From positions 1,550,001-1,614,000 of the forward strand of contig NC_015663.1 in NCBI RefSeq assembly GCF_000215745.1: 64,000 bases of DNA, given 5' to 3'. The notes under the pieces were generated by a model. The model was not told where the DNA came from. It did no database searches and was given only the letters and a program-made list of their open reading frames with translations. The stretch comes from Klebsiella aerogenes KCTC 2190 (GTDB taxonomy: Bacteria; Pseudomonadota; Gammaproteobacteria; Enterobacterales; Enterobacteriaceae). A program made the position numbers and the translations under genes. This document shows, piece by piece, positions 18,890 to 30,332 of this stretch. Every line of letters begins with the position of its first letter. The stretch's first letter is position 1.

Positions 18890-18903
18890 CTGAATCAATT
18901 CAG
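18890..18903. promoter_or_regulatory. Cra (FruR) operator upstream of pfkA
   Basis: CTGAATCAATTCAG is a perfect palindrome matching the Cra core TGAAxC-GATTCA type. Cra repression of pfkA is known in E. coli. Confidence 0.7.
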
Positions 18904-19007
18904 CCAGAAGCGTTTGATATACTATTGCAATTATCGTCGTGCACTCCTGGTATGGGAGCGCTTCAGGCAACAGGATTATTTTTTGCTTCCTAAGTTCAGA
19001 GGTAGTC

Positions 19008-19970
19008 ATGATTAAGAAAATCGGTGTGTTGACAAGTGGCGGTGATGCGCCGGGCATGAACGCAGCAATTCGCGGCGTTGTGCGCGCGGCATTAACGGAA
19101 GGTCTGGAAGTTTTTGGAATCTATGACGGTTACCTCGGCCTGTATGAAGATCGTATGGTTCAGCTTGACCGTTACAGCGTGTCCGACATGATCAACCGTG
19201 GCGGTACCTTCCTCGGCTCCGCTCGTTTCCCGGAATTCCGCGAAGAGCATATTCGCGCTGTCGCCATTGAAAATATGAAAAAGCGCGGCCTGGACGCGCT
19301 GGTTGTTATCGGCGGCGACGGTTCCTATATGGGTGCGATGCGTCTGACCGAGATGGGTTTCCCTTGCATCGGCCTGCCGGGCACCATCGATAACGACATC
19401 AAAGGTACTGACTACACTATCGGTTTCTTTACCGCGCTGAGCACCGTTGTTGAAGCGATTGACCGCCTGCGTGACACCTCCTCTTCGCACCAGCGTATCT
19501 CTGTGGTGGAAGTGATGGGCCGCTACTGTGGCGATCTGACTCTGGCGGCGGCGATTGCCGGCGGCTGTGAGTTCATCATGGTGCCGGAAGTAGAATATAC
19601 CCGTGACGATCTGGTGGCTGAAATCAAAGCCGGCATCGCGAAAGGTAAGAAACACGCGATCGTGGCCATCACCGAGCACATGTGCGACGTTGACGAACTG
19701 GCTAGCTTCATTGAGAAAGAAACGGGCCGTGAAACTCGTGCGACCGTGCTGGGTCACATTCAGCGCGGCGGCTCTCCGGTTCCTTACGACCGTATTCTGG
19801 CTTCCCGTATGGGCGCATATGCCATCGAACTGCTGCTGCAGGGCTTTGGCGGCCGCTGTGTTGGTATCCAGAACGAAAAGCTGGTTCACCACGACATCAT
19901 CGATGCTATCGAAAATATGAAGCGTCCGTTCAAGTCTGACTGGATGGATTGCGCGAAGAAACTGTACTAA
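19008..19970 (+). CDS. pfkA: 6-phosphofructokinase isozyme I
   Basis: This 320-residue protein is colinear with E. coli PfkA. It has the ATP-binding [18 protein letters not shown], the catalytic-base segment [12 protein letters not shown], and the effector/substrate residues in [10 protein letters not shown]. It phosphorylates fructose 6-phosphate, the committing step of glycolysis, and is allosterically controlled by ADP and PEP. ATG 19008 follows AGAGG. A Cra palindrome lies upstream and a strong terminator follows. The E. coli downstream block (sbp-cdh-tpiA to glpFK-zapB) is absent. Confidence 0.98.
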   Translation: MIKKIGVLTSGGDAPGMNAAIRGVVRAALTEGLEVFGIYDGYLGLYEDRMVQLDRYSVSDMINRGGTFLGSARFPEFREEHIRAVAIENMKKRGLDALVVIGGDGSYMGAMRLTEMGFPCIGLPGTIDNDIKGTDYTIGFFTALSTVVEAIDRLRDTSSSHQRISVVEVMGRYCGDLTLAAAIAGGCEFIMVPEVEYTRDDLVAEIKAGIAKGKKHAIVAITEHMCDVDELASFIEKETGRETRATVLGHIQRGGSPVPYDRILASRMGAYAIELLLQGFGGRCVGIQNEKLVHHDIIDAIENMKRPFKSDWMDCAKKLY

Positions 19971-19985
19971 GTTTCGCGGCATAAC

Positions 19986-20017
19986 AAAAAGGCCTTCTCA
20001 GTGAGAAGGCCTTTTTT
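19986..20017. terminator. pfkA/rraA bidirectional terminator
   Basis: AAAAAGGCCTTCTCA and TGAGAAGGCCTTTTTT form a long perfect stem between the convergent pfkA and rraA genes. Confidence 0.9.
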
Positions 20018-20038
20018 ATTAGGGCGTTATCGAGCGCG

Positions 20039-20524
20039 TTATTCGATATCCAGCGCATCCTCGGAAAGGATGATACCGGTATTGTCGGCATACAGATGAT
20101 CGCCGGAGAAGAAGGTAACGCCGCCGAAGTTGACGCGCACGTCGCTTTCGCCGATACCTTCCCCTGCAGCGGCCACAGGAATGGCGGCTAACGCCTGGAT
20201 ACCGATATCTAAATCTTCCAGGTCGTCAACCTGGCGCACCGCGCCATAGACCACCAGCCCTTCCCATTCGTTCTGTACCGCCAGACGCGCCAGGTCGGCG
20301 TCAATTAACGCGCGTCGCACGGAACCGCCGCCGTCGATAAGGAGAATATGACCACGGCCATTCTGCTCGAGCAGATCGTAGAGCAACCCGTTATCCTCGA
20401 AACATTTTACCGTAATGATCTGTCCACCAAACGACGACCGCCCTCCAAAGTTGGAAAACAGCGGTTCCACGACATTGACATCTTCCTGGTAGATGTCGCA
20501 AAGCTCGGAAGTATCGTATTTCAT
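20039..20524 (-). CDS. rraA: Regulator of RNase E activity RraA
   Basis: This 161-residue protein matches E. coli RraA. It begins [20 protein letters not shown] and contains [27 protein letters not shown] and [17 protein letters not shown]. It forms a trimer that binds the C-terminal region of RNase E and lowers its activity. It follows menA in the same orientation (leftward), as in E. coli, but it ends directly against the pfkA terminator rather than beside zapB. Confidence 0.96.
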   Translation of the reverse strand: MKYDTSELCDIYQEDVNVVEPLFSNFGGRSSFGGQIITVKCFEDNGLLYDLLEQNGRGHILLIDGGGSVRRALIDADLARLAVQNEWEGLVVYGAVRQVDDLEDLDIGIQALAAIPVAAAGEGIGESDVRVNFGGVTFFSGDHLYADNTGIILSEDALDIE

Positions 20525-20616
20525 AGGCTTAACGTTCAGTTGCTGCGAGAATTTTTAGTATATCCCGTGAACTGCATTGTTTGCAAAATCATCAATTGTT
20601 AATTGATATTTGTCAG

Positions 20617-21543
20617 TTATGCCGCCAGCTTACTGCCGATAATCCCGATGACAAACAGCAGGTTGGTTAATAATGCCGCTTTGACCGTGCGTTCGAGCAT
20701 CGGACGCATCGCCACCGGTTCGCGTTCACGCATGACAAAACGCGTTTGTTTTACCAGCAGCGGAATGGCGAGAATAAACAGCCAGCCCCATAGACTGTGC
20801 AGCGCCAGCAGGTTAAACAGCGCCAGGCACAGCGGAGCGCCAAGCAGCAAAACGCTGTGATAACGGCGAGCGTTCACCGGCCCCAGACGAACCGCCAGCG
20901 TGTTTTTACCGTTCAGGCGGTCGCTATCGATATCGCGCAGGTTATTGATATTCAGAACCGCGGCGGCCAGCAGGCCACAGGCGGTAGCGGGCAGGAAAAT
21001 AACCGCCTCGATGCTGTGCGCCTGCAGATACCAACTGCCGACAACGCTCAGCCAGCCGAAGAAAACCAGCACCGAGATATCGCCAAGGCCAATATAGCCG
21101 TAAGGACGCGTGCCGACGGTATAGGTGATAGCGGCGATAATCGACAACCCGCCGAGTACCATAAAGCCGATGAAGTCCGCCATTGTCTGCCAGGCGGAGA
21201 ACAGCAACGCCAGGCCGGACAGGCAAATCAGCGCTACCGTTACGATCAGCGCGCGTTTCATCTGCGACTGGGTGATGGCGCCTTTTTGCATTCCGCGCAG
21301 CGGCCCGATACGGTCAGGTTTATCGCTGCCTTTGACGGCGTCGCCATAATCATTGGCGAGATTAGATAAAATTTGCAGCAAACCGGCGGTAATAAGCGCC
21401 AGCAGCGCGACCAGCGGATCGAAGTGGCCTTGCTGCCACGCCAACGCGGTGCCGACGATGATAGCGGAGAAAGCCAGAGGTAATGTTTTTGGACGCAGGC
21501 TTTCAAGCCAGGCCTTAGTGCGTGTTATCGGTTGTTCAGTCAT
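20617..21543 (-). CDS. menA: 1,4-dihydroxy-2-naphthoate polyprenyltransferase
   Basis: This 308-residue UbiA-family membrane enzyme has multiple hydrophobic helices and the two Asp-rich prenyl-diphosphate motifs, NLANDYGDAVKGSD and NNLRDIDSDRLNGK. It joins the octaprenyl chain to 1,4-dihydroxy-2-naphthoate to make demethylmenaquinone. ATG 21543 starts MTEQPITRTKAWLESLRPKT as in E. coli; the ATG ten codons upstream is not conserved. Confidence 0.97.
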   Translation of the reverse strand: MTEQPITRTKAWLESLRPKTLPLAFSAIIVGTALAWQQGHFDPLVALLALITAGLLQILSNLANDYGDAVKGSDKPDRIGPLRGMQKGAITQSQMKRALIVTVALICLSGLALLFSAWQTMADFIGFMVLGGLSIIAAITYTVGTRPYGYIGLGDISVLVFFGWLSVVGSWYLQAHSIEAVIFLPATACGLLAAAVLNINNLRDIDSDRLNGKNTLAVRLGPVNARRYHSVLLLGAPLCLALFNLLALHSLWGWLFILAIPLLVKQTRFVMREREPVAMRPMLERTVKAALLTNLLFVIGIIGSKLAA

Positions 21544-21610
21544 TTCTTTCAGCCAAAAAAATGGGGCTATCATAGCCCCACCGTGTGTGATGAAAATGCA
21601 TTGAACCGGA

Positions 21611-22945
21611 TTATAGGATAAAACGGCTCAGATCTTCATCTGCCACCAGAACATCCAGGTGTTTACCGACATAATCGCCGTCGATGGTCACCGTCTGGCC
21701 GTTCATTTCGCTGGCATCATAAGAGATGTCTTCGATCAGACGTTCCAGCACCGTGTGCAGGCGACGCGCGCCGATGTTTTCGGTGGTTTCGTTAACCTGC
21801 CATGCCGCCTGAGCGATACGCTTGATACCATCTTCAGTGAATTCGATATTCACGCCTTCGGTCGCCATCAGCGCTTTGTACTGCACGGTGATAGAGGCAT
21901 TCGGCTCGGTCAGAATACGTTCGAAATCATGGGTAGTCAGCGCTTTCAGCTCAACGCGGATCGGCAGACGGCCCTGCAGTTCCGGGATCAAATCTGATGG
22001 GCTGGCGACCTGGAACGCGCCGGAGGCGATAAACAGAATGTGATCGGTTTTCACCATCCCGTGTTTAGTGGAGACGGTGCAGCCTTCCACCAGCGGCAGC
22101 AGGTCGCGCTGAACGCCTTCACGAGACACATCCGGGCCGGAGGCGTTGCCGCCGCGCTTACAGATTTTGTCGATTTCGTCGATGAACACGATACCGTGCT
22201 GTTCAACGGCGTCGATAGCTTCTTGCTTCAGCTCTTCCGGGTTAACCAGCTTCGCCGCTTCTTCTTCGATAAGCAGCTTCATCGCGTCTTTGATTTTCAG
22301 CTTACGCGGTTTCTGTTTCTGGCCGCCCAGGTTCTGGAACATGGACTGCAGCTGGCTGGTCATCTCTTCCATGCCCGGAGGAGACATGATTTCAACGCCC
22401 ATCGGCGCCGCGGCGAGATCGATTTCGATCTCTTTGTCGTCAAGCTGGCCTTCGCGCAGTTTCTTGCGGAATGCCTGGCGCGCAGCGGAAGGTTCCTGCG
22501 GCTGTTCAGCCTGGCCCCAGTTATTTTTCGCCGGCGGGATCAGCACGTCGAGGATACGCTCTTCGGCCATTTCTTCGGCGCGATAGCGGTTTTTATCGAT
22601 GGACTGCATGCGGACCATTTTGATCGCAGCGTCGGTCAGATCGCGGATGATAGAGTCCACTTCTTTACCAACATAGCCCACTTCGGTGAACTTGGTCGCT
22701 TCAACTTTGATGAACGGCGCGTTGGCCAGCTTCGCCAGGCGACGGGCGATTTCGGTTTTACCGACGCCGGTCGGGCCTATCATCAGAATGTTTTTCGGCG
22801 TGACTTCATGACGCAGCTCTTCATTAAGCTGCATACGGCGCCAGCGGTTTCGCAGGGCGATAGCAACAGAACGCTTGGCCGCGTCCTGGCCGATAATATG
22901 TTTGTCCAGTTCGCTGACAATTTCGCGTGGGGTCATTTCAGACAT
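21611..22945 (-). CDS. hslU: HslU ATPase subunit of the HslVU protease
   Basis: This 444-residue AAA+ unfoldase has [17 protein letters not shown], Walker [17 protein letters not shown], Walker [15 protein letters not shown], an inserted I-domain (about 110-240) and a sensor-2 region with [14 protein letters not shown]. The C-terminal tail [11 protein letters not shown] is the segment that inserts into HslV. It unfolds substrates with ATP for HslV. It lies nine bases after hslV in a heat-shock operon. Confidence 0.98.
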   Translation of the reverse strand: MSEMTPREIVSELDKHIIGQDAAKRSVAIALRNRWRRMQLNEELRHEVTPKNILMIGPTGVGKTEIARRLAKLANAPFIKVEATKFTEVGYVGKEVDSIIRDLTDAAIKMVRMQSIDKNRYRAEEMAEERILDVLIPPAKNNWGQAEQPQEPSAARQAFRKKLREGQLDDKEIEIDLAAAPMGVEIMSPPGMEEMTSQLQSMFQNLGGQKQKPRKLKIKDAMKLLIEEEAAKLVNPEELKQEAIDAVEQHGIVFIDEIDKICKRGGNASGPDVSREGVQRDLLPLVEGCTVSTKHGMVKTDHILFIASGAFQVASPSDLIPELQGRLPIRVELKALTTHDFERILTEPNASITVQYKALMATEGVNIEFTEDGIKRIAQAAWQVNETTENIGARRLHTVLERLIEDISYDASEMNGQTVTIDGDYVGKHLDVLVADEDLSRFIL

Positions 22946-22954
22946 GGGAGATCC

Positions 22955-23485
22955 TTACGCTTTAGAAGGTAATTCTTCGATGGTGTGGAAGTGGTTGGTA
23001 TAGATGCAGATATCCCCTGCAATATCCAACGCTTTCTCGGCGATGTCGCGAGCGCCCATTTCGGTGTTTTCCAGCAGCGCGCGAGCGGCGGCCTGGGCAT
23101 ATGGCCCGCCGGAGCCAATCGCAATCAAATCGTTTTCTGGCTGAACCACGTCGCCGTTACCGGTGATGATAAGCGACGCGTTTTCGTCAGCGACGGCGAG
23201 CAGCGCTTCCAGTTTGCGCAGCATGCGGTCGGTACGCCAGTCTTTCGCCAGCTCAACGGCGGCTTTCACCAGATGGCCCTGATGCATCTCCAGCTTACGC
23301 TCGAACAGTTCGAACAGGGTGAAGGCGTCAGCGGTGCCGCCAGCGAAACCAGCGATCACTTTGTCGTTGTACAGACGACGCACTTTCTTCACGTTGCCTT
23401 TCATCACGGTGTTGCCCAGCGTGGCCTGGCCATCACCGGCGATAACGACATGGCCATTACGGCGAACACTAACTATTGTTGTCAC
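22955..23485 (-). CDS. hslV: HslV peptidase subunit of the HslVU protease
   Basis: This 176-residue proteasome-beta-like peptidase begins at a GTG (23485) with AAGGGG upstream. Met removal exposes the nucleophile Thr of [19 protein letters not shown]. It also contains [14 protein letters not shown] and [14 protein letters not shown]. It forms a double hexamer capped by HslU. The longer open frame upstream covers the leader and is not conserved. It is transcribed from a sigma-32 promoter that overlaps the end of ftsN. Confidence 0.97.
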   Translation of the reverse strand: MTTIVSVRRNGHVVIAGDGQATLGNTVMKGNVKKVRRLYNDKVIAGFAGGTADAFTLFELFERKLEMHQGHLVKAAVELAKDWRTDRMLRKLEALLAVADENASLIITGNGDVVQPENDLIAIGSGGPYAQAAARALLENTEMGARDIAEKALDIAGDICIYTNHFHTIEELPSKA

Positions 23486-23520
23486 GAGCAGACCCCTTGG
23501 TTGCAAAAGCGGAATAGGGG

Positions 23521-23580
23521 CCCCGCGGGTTACGCGGGGCAGAATGCAATTATAGATGGGGGGGATTTTTGGGGTTTCAA
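23521..23580 (-). promoter_or_regulatory. hslVU sigma-32 promoter and leader hairpin
   Basis: On the reverse strand, TTGAAA (23575-23580) and CCCCATCTA (23553-23561) are separated by 13 bases, an excellent heat-shock promoter. The leader then contains CCCCGCG-TAACC-CGCGGGG (23521-23539), a strong stem. A stabilising 5' UTR stem-loop is known for E. coli hslVU mRNA. Confidence 0.85.
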
Positions 23581-24545
23581 CCCCTGGCGGCGAGACGAAT
23601 GCAGTTTGCGTGTCCGGCCATCTTGAGACGGTTGATCATATCGTTGGCGTTCTCTTTGCCTTTCAGCGGCCCAATCACTACCCGGTTCCAGCCGTTGTTG
23701 GTGGTGATATGCGAAGCAAAGCCCTCAAAGGCCAACTGAGCGCGCACGGTTTCGGCCTGCTCGGCGCCTTTAAAGGAACCACACTGAACCATCCAGCTGC
23801 GATCGTCTTTCTTCTCGGCGGCCGCGGCTTTCGGCGCTTCTTCTACGCGGGCGACCGGTGCGGCGGCCTGGGTTTTCGGCTGCGCAGTGGTGTTATGCGC
23901 CGGCGTCTGCAGCAGATCCTGGTACGGCTGCTGGTTGGACGCTGTTTGCTTCGGCTGCTGTTGCTGCACCGGCTTCGGCTGCTGGACGCGCGGCTGTTGC
24001 TGCGCGGTCTGCTGCTGCGTCTGCGCCCACTGCTGCTGTTGTGCCTGCTGCTGCTGCTGCGCCAGACGTTGACGCTGCAGCGTCTGCTGACGTTGCGCCG
24101 GCGTTTGTTCGTTCCACGGCACTTCAGTCAACTGCGTAGGCTGCTGACGCATATCCGCCTGCATTTGCGCCAATAGTTGGCGCTGCTCGTCGGTAAGCTG
24201 CTCGGGTTTCATCACTTCGCCGCCGGCGGTTGGCTCAGTCGGCGCGCGAACGCCCGGCTGGCGGCTTTCCAGCTCTTTAATATAGCGCCAGCGCTCTTCC
24301 GGTTTCGGCGGGAGACCGTTGCCTGCCGCCTGACGGTTCTGCAGCGCCTCCGCTTCTTCTTTCTTGTGATGGGTAATGAAATACAGACCACCGATAAAGG
24401 CCACCAGCACGGCCGCTGCGATCGCAACCATAGTCGGTGAAATCGCCGGAAGGCTGCTTTGCTTTTTCCTTGAGCTTCGGGGGCTGCTCTTTTTGCGCCG
24501 CGAAGGAGCCGGTTGGCTGCGGCGTACATAATCTCGTTGTGCCAC
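23577..24545 (-). CDS. ftsN: Cell division protein FtsN
   Basis: This 322-residue bitopic division protein has an N-terminal cytoplasmic basic segment ([12 protein letters not shown]...RRKK), one membrane helix ([19 protein letters not shown]), a periplasmic linker with the essential region near [15 protein letters not shown], a long Gln-rich stretch (about residues 150-215) and a C-terminal SPOR domain ([20 protein letters not shown]) that binds denuded peptidoglycan. It triggers septal synthesis by FtsWI. It lies downstream of cytR. The Gln-rich linker is low-complexity, and the family varies in length there. Confidence 0.95.
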   Translation of the reverse strand: MAQRDYVRRSQPAPSRRKKSSPRSSRKKQSSLPAISPTMVAIAAAVLVAFIGGLYFITHHKKEEAEALQNRQAAGNGLPPKPEERWRYIKELESRQPGVRAPTEPTAGGEVMKPEQLTDEQRQLLAQMQADMRQQPTQLTEVPWNEQTPAQRQQTLQRQRLAQQQQQAQQQQWAQTQQQTAQQQPRVQQPKPVQQQQPKQTASNQQPYQDLLQTPAHNTTAQPKTQAAAPVARVEEAPKAAAAEKKDDRSWMVQCGSFKGAEQAETVRAQLAFEGFASHITTNNGWNRVVIGPLKGKENANDMINRLKMAGHANCIRLAARG

Positions 24546-24638
24546 TATCGTTTCGCTGTCTTAGATTCGTTCGTCAGCCCGCCATGTTACTTAAGCGGCG
24601 GGCCTTTGACCAGAAGAGCAGGCCCGAAAGCCTGATGG

Positions 24639-25667
24639 TTATCGTCTGATTTTTTGCGTACTGCCGCGAACGATCAGTTCGCAATCGAGCAGACGCGAGC
24701 CGCTGTTGACGTTACGGCCCTGCATTTGCTCGAGTAATAGCAGCATTCCTTCACGGCCGATATCAAAACGCGGCTGTGAAACGGTAGTTAACGGCGGATC
24801 GCAAAATTCAGACAACGCGATGTTATCAAACCCAACAATCGATAAATCTTCCGGCACCCTCAGGCCGCGACGTTTGGCCAGCGACAATGCGCCCAGCGCC
24901 ATAACGTCGCTATGGCAAAATACCGCGGTCGGCGGCACCGGCTGCGCCAGCAGTTGCTCCAGCGCGTTGGCCCCGGCTTCAAAGGTAAAGTTGCCGCGGG
25001 CGATGTAGTGCGGATCGACGGTGATACCGCTGCGGCGCAGCGCCTGAACATATCCCTGCAGCCGGTAATGGCACAGCGGCATATCCTCCGGCCCGGCGAT
25101 ACAGCCGATACGTTGATGCCCCAGTTCGTGGAGATAATTAACGGCATTAAACGCGGCGGTCAGGTTATCGATATGCACGGTAGGGAGCTCCAGCTCCGGC
25201 GCAAACTCGTTCGACATGACCATCGGCGGCAAATTACGCTGCTCTTCGACGCTGGCGTCGAACGGCAGGCGCGAGCTCAGCAGCACCATACCGTCAATTT
25301 GTTTGGTGATAATGAGATCAATAAAGGTTTTTTCTTTCTGATTCTGATGGGCGCAATCGCCGATCAGCACCAGATAGCCTTCGTCGGCGGCGGTCACTTC
25401 AATGCCGCGAATCACCTCACTGAAGAAGGGATCGCAAATATCCGGCACGATCACAAGGATCGTCCGCGACTCATTGCGTTTCATGTTACGCCCGAGCGAC
25501 TGCGGTAAATAGCCGACTTCCTGCGCCGCCTGCTCCACCCGACTGCGGGTTGCCTGCGACACTTTGTCGGGATTCATTAGCGCACGGGATACGGTTGCCG
25601 TTGAAACGTTTGCCTTCAGGGCGACGTCTTTCATGGTGGCGGCAACCATTTGTTTTTTGGGCTTCAC
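24639..25667 (-). CDS. cytR: LacI-family repressor CytR
   Basis: This 342-residue repressor has a LacI HTH (TMKDVALKANVSTATVSRAL) and a periplasmic-binding-protein-like core (ILVIVPDICDPFFSEVIRGI, HQRIGCIAGPEDMP). It represses nucleoside uptake and catabolism genes together with CRP and is induced by cytidine. I chose the GTG at 25667: GAGGAG lies about eight bases upstream, the length matches E. coli, and E. coli CytR also starts VKxKKQ. Open frame continues ten codons further upstream. Confidence 0.95.
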   Translation of the reverse strand: MKPKKQMVAATMKDVALKANVSTATVSRALMNPDKVSQATRSRVEQAAQEVGYLPQSLGRNMKRNESRTILVIVPDICDPFFSEVIRGIEVTAADEGYLVLIGDCAHQNQKEKTFIDLIITKQIDGMVLLSSRLPFDASVEEQRNLPPMVMSNEFAPELELPTVHIDNLTAAFNAVNYLHELGHQRIGCIAGPEDMPLCHYRLQGYVQALRRSGITVDPHYIARGNFTFEAGANALEQLLAQPVPPTAVFCHSDVMALGALSLAKRRGLRVPEDLSIVGFDNIALSEFCDPPLTTVSQPRFDIGREGMLLLLEQMQGRNVNSGSRLLDCELIVRGSTQKIRR

Positions 25668-25816
25668 CTGGTTTCTCCTCGCTGACTGCGCAGACACATC
25701 CCTTGCGTGCTGACATCAGCAACATTTTTAACAGATAGTACAGCCTGAGAGTTACAGAATTTTCATGAAAAACGTGACGGTTGTTGAATTTTTCGATCCG
25801 CCTCGCAAGAGAAGAC

Positions 25817-28090
<2,274 letters not shown>

Positions 28091-28263
28091 TCAAATTCTG
28101 TATGATTCGCCGCCTTTGGTGCGCTTTATGCCGCATCAAACATCCCAAAACCCGGGAAATTCGCTAAGCCGGTTTACGCCAGCGGCGCGAAGGTCGTCGG
28201 GAAATTATTAATATCGCGTGGTGTCTGGCGTTAGGGCTGGAAGAGCGACGCGGCCTTAACTGA

Positions 28264-28485
<222 letters not shown>

Positions 28486-28493
28486 GTTGCCAG

Positions 28494-28520
28494 AAAAAGC
28501 CGCCTCAGGGCGGCTTTTTT
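28494..28520 (+). terminator. rpmE terminator
   Basis: AAAAAGCCGCC-TCAG-GGCGGCTTTTTT is a perfect stem with a T-run. Confidence 0.9.
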
Positions 28521-28549
28521 GTATCCTTCGTCTGGCCAGGCCGAGGGAT

Positions 28550-28581
28550 AAAAAAAGCGGAAGATATCTTCCGCTTTTTTT
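28550..28581. terminator. Second terminator between rpmE and metJ
   Basis: AAAAAAAGCGGAAGA and TCTTCCGCTTTTTTT form a stem with T-runs on both strands. It should mainly end the leftward metJ transcript, whose stop lies six bases away. Confidence 0.85.
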
Positions 28582-28586
28582 ATGTC

Positions 28587-28904
28587 TTAGTATTCCCACG
28601 TATCCGGGTCGATACCCAGTTCACGCATAATCTCTTTCGCCGCTTCCGGGATTTCATCGCTGCGCTCTTTACGCAGGTCTTCATCGTTAGGCAACGGTTG
28701 ACCGGTAAAGGCATGCAGGAACGCCTCGCACAGCAGTTCGCTATTCGTGGCGTGACGCAGGTTGTTCACCTGACGACGCGTGCGTTCATCGGTGAGGATC
28801 TTTAACACCTTCAGAGGAATGGAAACCGTAATTTTTTTTACTTGCTCACTCTTCTTACCGTGCTCAGCGTATGGGCTGATATATTCGCCGCTCCATTCAG
28901 CCAT
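28587..28904 (-). CDS. metJ: Methionine repressor MetJ
   Basis: This 105-residue ribbon-helix-helix repressor is nearly identical to E. coli MetJ, with [20 protein letters not shown] as the beta-strand DNA reader and [20 protein letters not shown]. With S-adenosylmethionine as co-repressor, it binds tandem 8-base met boxes. Those boxes are visible upstream of metB (29077-29108) and metF (32993-33024). It is divergent from metBL. E. coli yiiX, between rpmE and metJ, is absent. Confidence 0.98.
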
Positions 28905-29076
28905 GAGATACCTTAATCCTCTGTTTATTAGTTAAGGGCCAGAACATTACGCCCGACCATAATTGCGCGTAGTTTACCGTATGAGCGTGCTTTCCGACAT
29001 GATATAAGCCGCCGCCGACGTGCGCTAATGCATATAATTTTAACGGCTATTTGTGTTTTGCTCAATCTATACGCAA

Positions 29077-29108
29077 AGAAGTTTAGATGTCCAGATGTAT
29101 TGACGTCT
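29077..29108. promoter_or_regulatory. Four tandem met boxes in the metJ-metB region
   Basis: AGAAGTTT, AGATGTCC, AGATGTAT and TGACGTCT run head to tail and match the MetJ consensus AGACGTCT at 4, 6, 5 and 7 of 8 bases by my count. They would repress metBL and metJ itself. Confidence 0.88.
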
Positions 29109-29169
29109 ATTGTGACAATGATTACTCTGAGGCCTGACTTCTCACCGAACAGCCCAGGAACTGTCCAAC

Positions 29170-30330
29170 ATGACGCGTAAACAGGCCACCATTGCAGTGC
29201 GTAGCGGTTTAAATGACGACGAACAGTACGGTTGCGTTGTCCCGCCGATCCACCTCTCCAGCACCTATAATTTCACCGGTTTCAATGAACCTCGTGCCCA
29301 CGATTATTCCCGTCGCGGCAACCCGACTCGCGATGTAGTACAGCGCGCGCTGGCGGAACTGGAAGGCGGCGCGGGCGCGGTACTGACCAATACCGGAATG
29401 TCGGCTATTCTGCTGGTGACCACGGTGTTCCTGAAACCGGGCGATCTGCTGGTGGCGCCGCACGACTGTTATGGCGGCAGCTATCGTCTGTTTGACAGCC
29501 TGGCGAAACGCGGCTGCTATCGCGTGCGCTTTGTCGATCAAAGCGATGAACAGGCATTACGTGAAGCGCTAGCGGAACAACCGAAGCTGGTGCTGGTCGA
29601 AAGCCCGAGCAACCCATTGCTGCGGGTGGTCGATATTGCGAAAATCTGCGGGCTGGCGCGTGAAGCCGGCGCGGTGAGCGTGGTGGATAACACCTTCCTG
29701 AGCCCGGCGTTGCAAAATCCGCTGGCGCTGGGCGCCGATCTGGTGTTGCATTCGTGCACCAAATATCTCAACGGCCACTCTGATGTGGTCGCCGGGGTGG
29801 TGATTGCCAAAGATCCTGAAACAGTCACCGAACTGGCATGGTGGGCGAATAATATCGGCGTCACCGGCGGGGCGTTTGATAGCTATCTGTTATTGCGTGG
29901 TTTGCGTACCCTTTCTCCGCGAATGGAAGTGGCGCAGCGCAACGCGCAGGCGATAGTCGACTATCTGAAAACCCAGCCGCTGGTGAAAAAGCTGTATCAT
30001 CCGTCCCTGCCGGAAAACCAGGGGCATGAGATTGCGGCGCGTCAGCAAAAAGGTTTTGGGGCGATGCTAAGCTTCGAGCTCGATGGCGATGAGCAGACGC
30101 TGCGTCGCTTCTTGAGCGGTTTATCGCTATTTACGCTGGCGGAATCGTTGGGGGGCGTTGAGAGCCTGATTTCCCATGCGGCGACGATGACGCATGCGGG
30201 CATGGCGCCGGAAGCGCGTGCGGCGGCAGGGATCTCGGAAACGCTCCTGCGTATTTCGACCGGTATTGAAGATGGTGAAGATTTAATTGCCGACCTGGAA
30301 AATGGCTTCCGGGCAGCAAACGAGGAATAA
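29170..30330 (+). CDS. metB: Cystathionine gamma-synthase
   Basis: This 386-residue PLP enzyme of the Cys/Met metabolism family has YSRRGNPTRDVVQRALAELE, NTGMSAI, DNTFLSPALQNPLALGADLV and the PLP lysine in HSCTKYLNGHSD (about residue 198). It makes cystathionine from O-succinylhomoserine and cysteine. Start ATG 29170. It is the first gene of metBL, with two bases between its stop and the metL ATG. Confidence 0.98.
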   Translation: MTRKQATIAVRSGLNDDEQYGCVVPPIHLSSTYNFTGFNEPRAHDYSRRGNPTRDVVQRALAELEGGAGAVLTNTGMSAILLVTTVFLKPGDLLVAPHDCYGGSYRLFDSLAKRGCYRVRFVDQSDEQALREALAEQPKLVLVESPSNPLLRVVDIAKICGLAREAGAVSVVDNTFLSPALQNPLALGADLVLHSCTKYLNGHSDVVAGVVIAKDPETVTELAWWANNIGVTGGAFDSYLLLRGLRTLSPRMEVAQRNAQAIVDYLKTQPLVKKLYHPSLPENQGHEIAARQQKGFGAMLSFELDGDEQTLRRFLSGLSLFTLAESLGGVESLISHAATMTHAGMAPEARAAAGISETLLRISTGIEDGEDLIADLENGFRAANEE

Positions 30331-30332
30331 AG

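Noticed and set aside
18939..19007. 23-codon upstream extension of PfkA
   Set aside because: It is not conserved and spans the pfkA leader; ATG 19008 gives the exact family length.
19092..19982. 296-codon open frame antisense to pfkA
   Set aside because: It lies wholly against conserved pfkA, with composition typical of a shadow frame (many V, H, N, R) and no family resemblance.
22040..22972. 310-codon open frame on the + strand inside hslU
   Set aside because: It is antisense to a highly conserved AAA+ gene; the sequence is a mirror of high-GC codon use, has no recognisable domain and no ribosome-binding site.
24000..24100. CAG/CTG-rich stretch as a possible tandem repeat or CRISPR-like array
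   Set aside because: The units are irregular glutamine codons of the FtsN linker; there are no regular spacers or repeats.
23556..24176. Leu/Arg-rich open frame antisense to ftsN
   Set aside because: It is produced by the CAG/CTG-rich Gln linker of ftsN read backwards; the low-complexity protein has no support.
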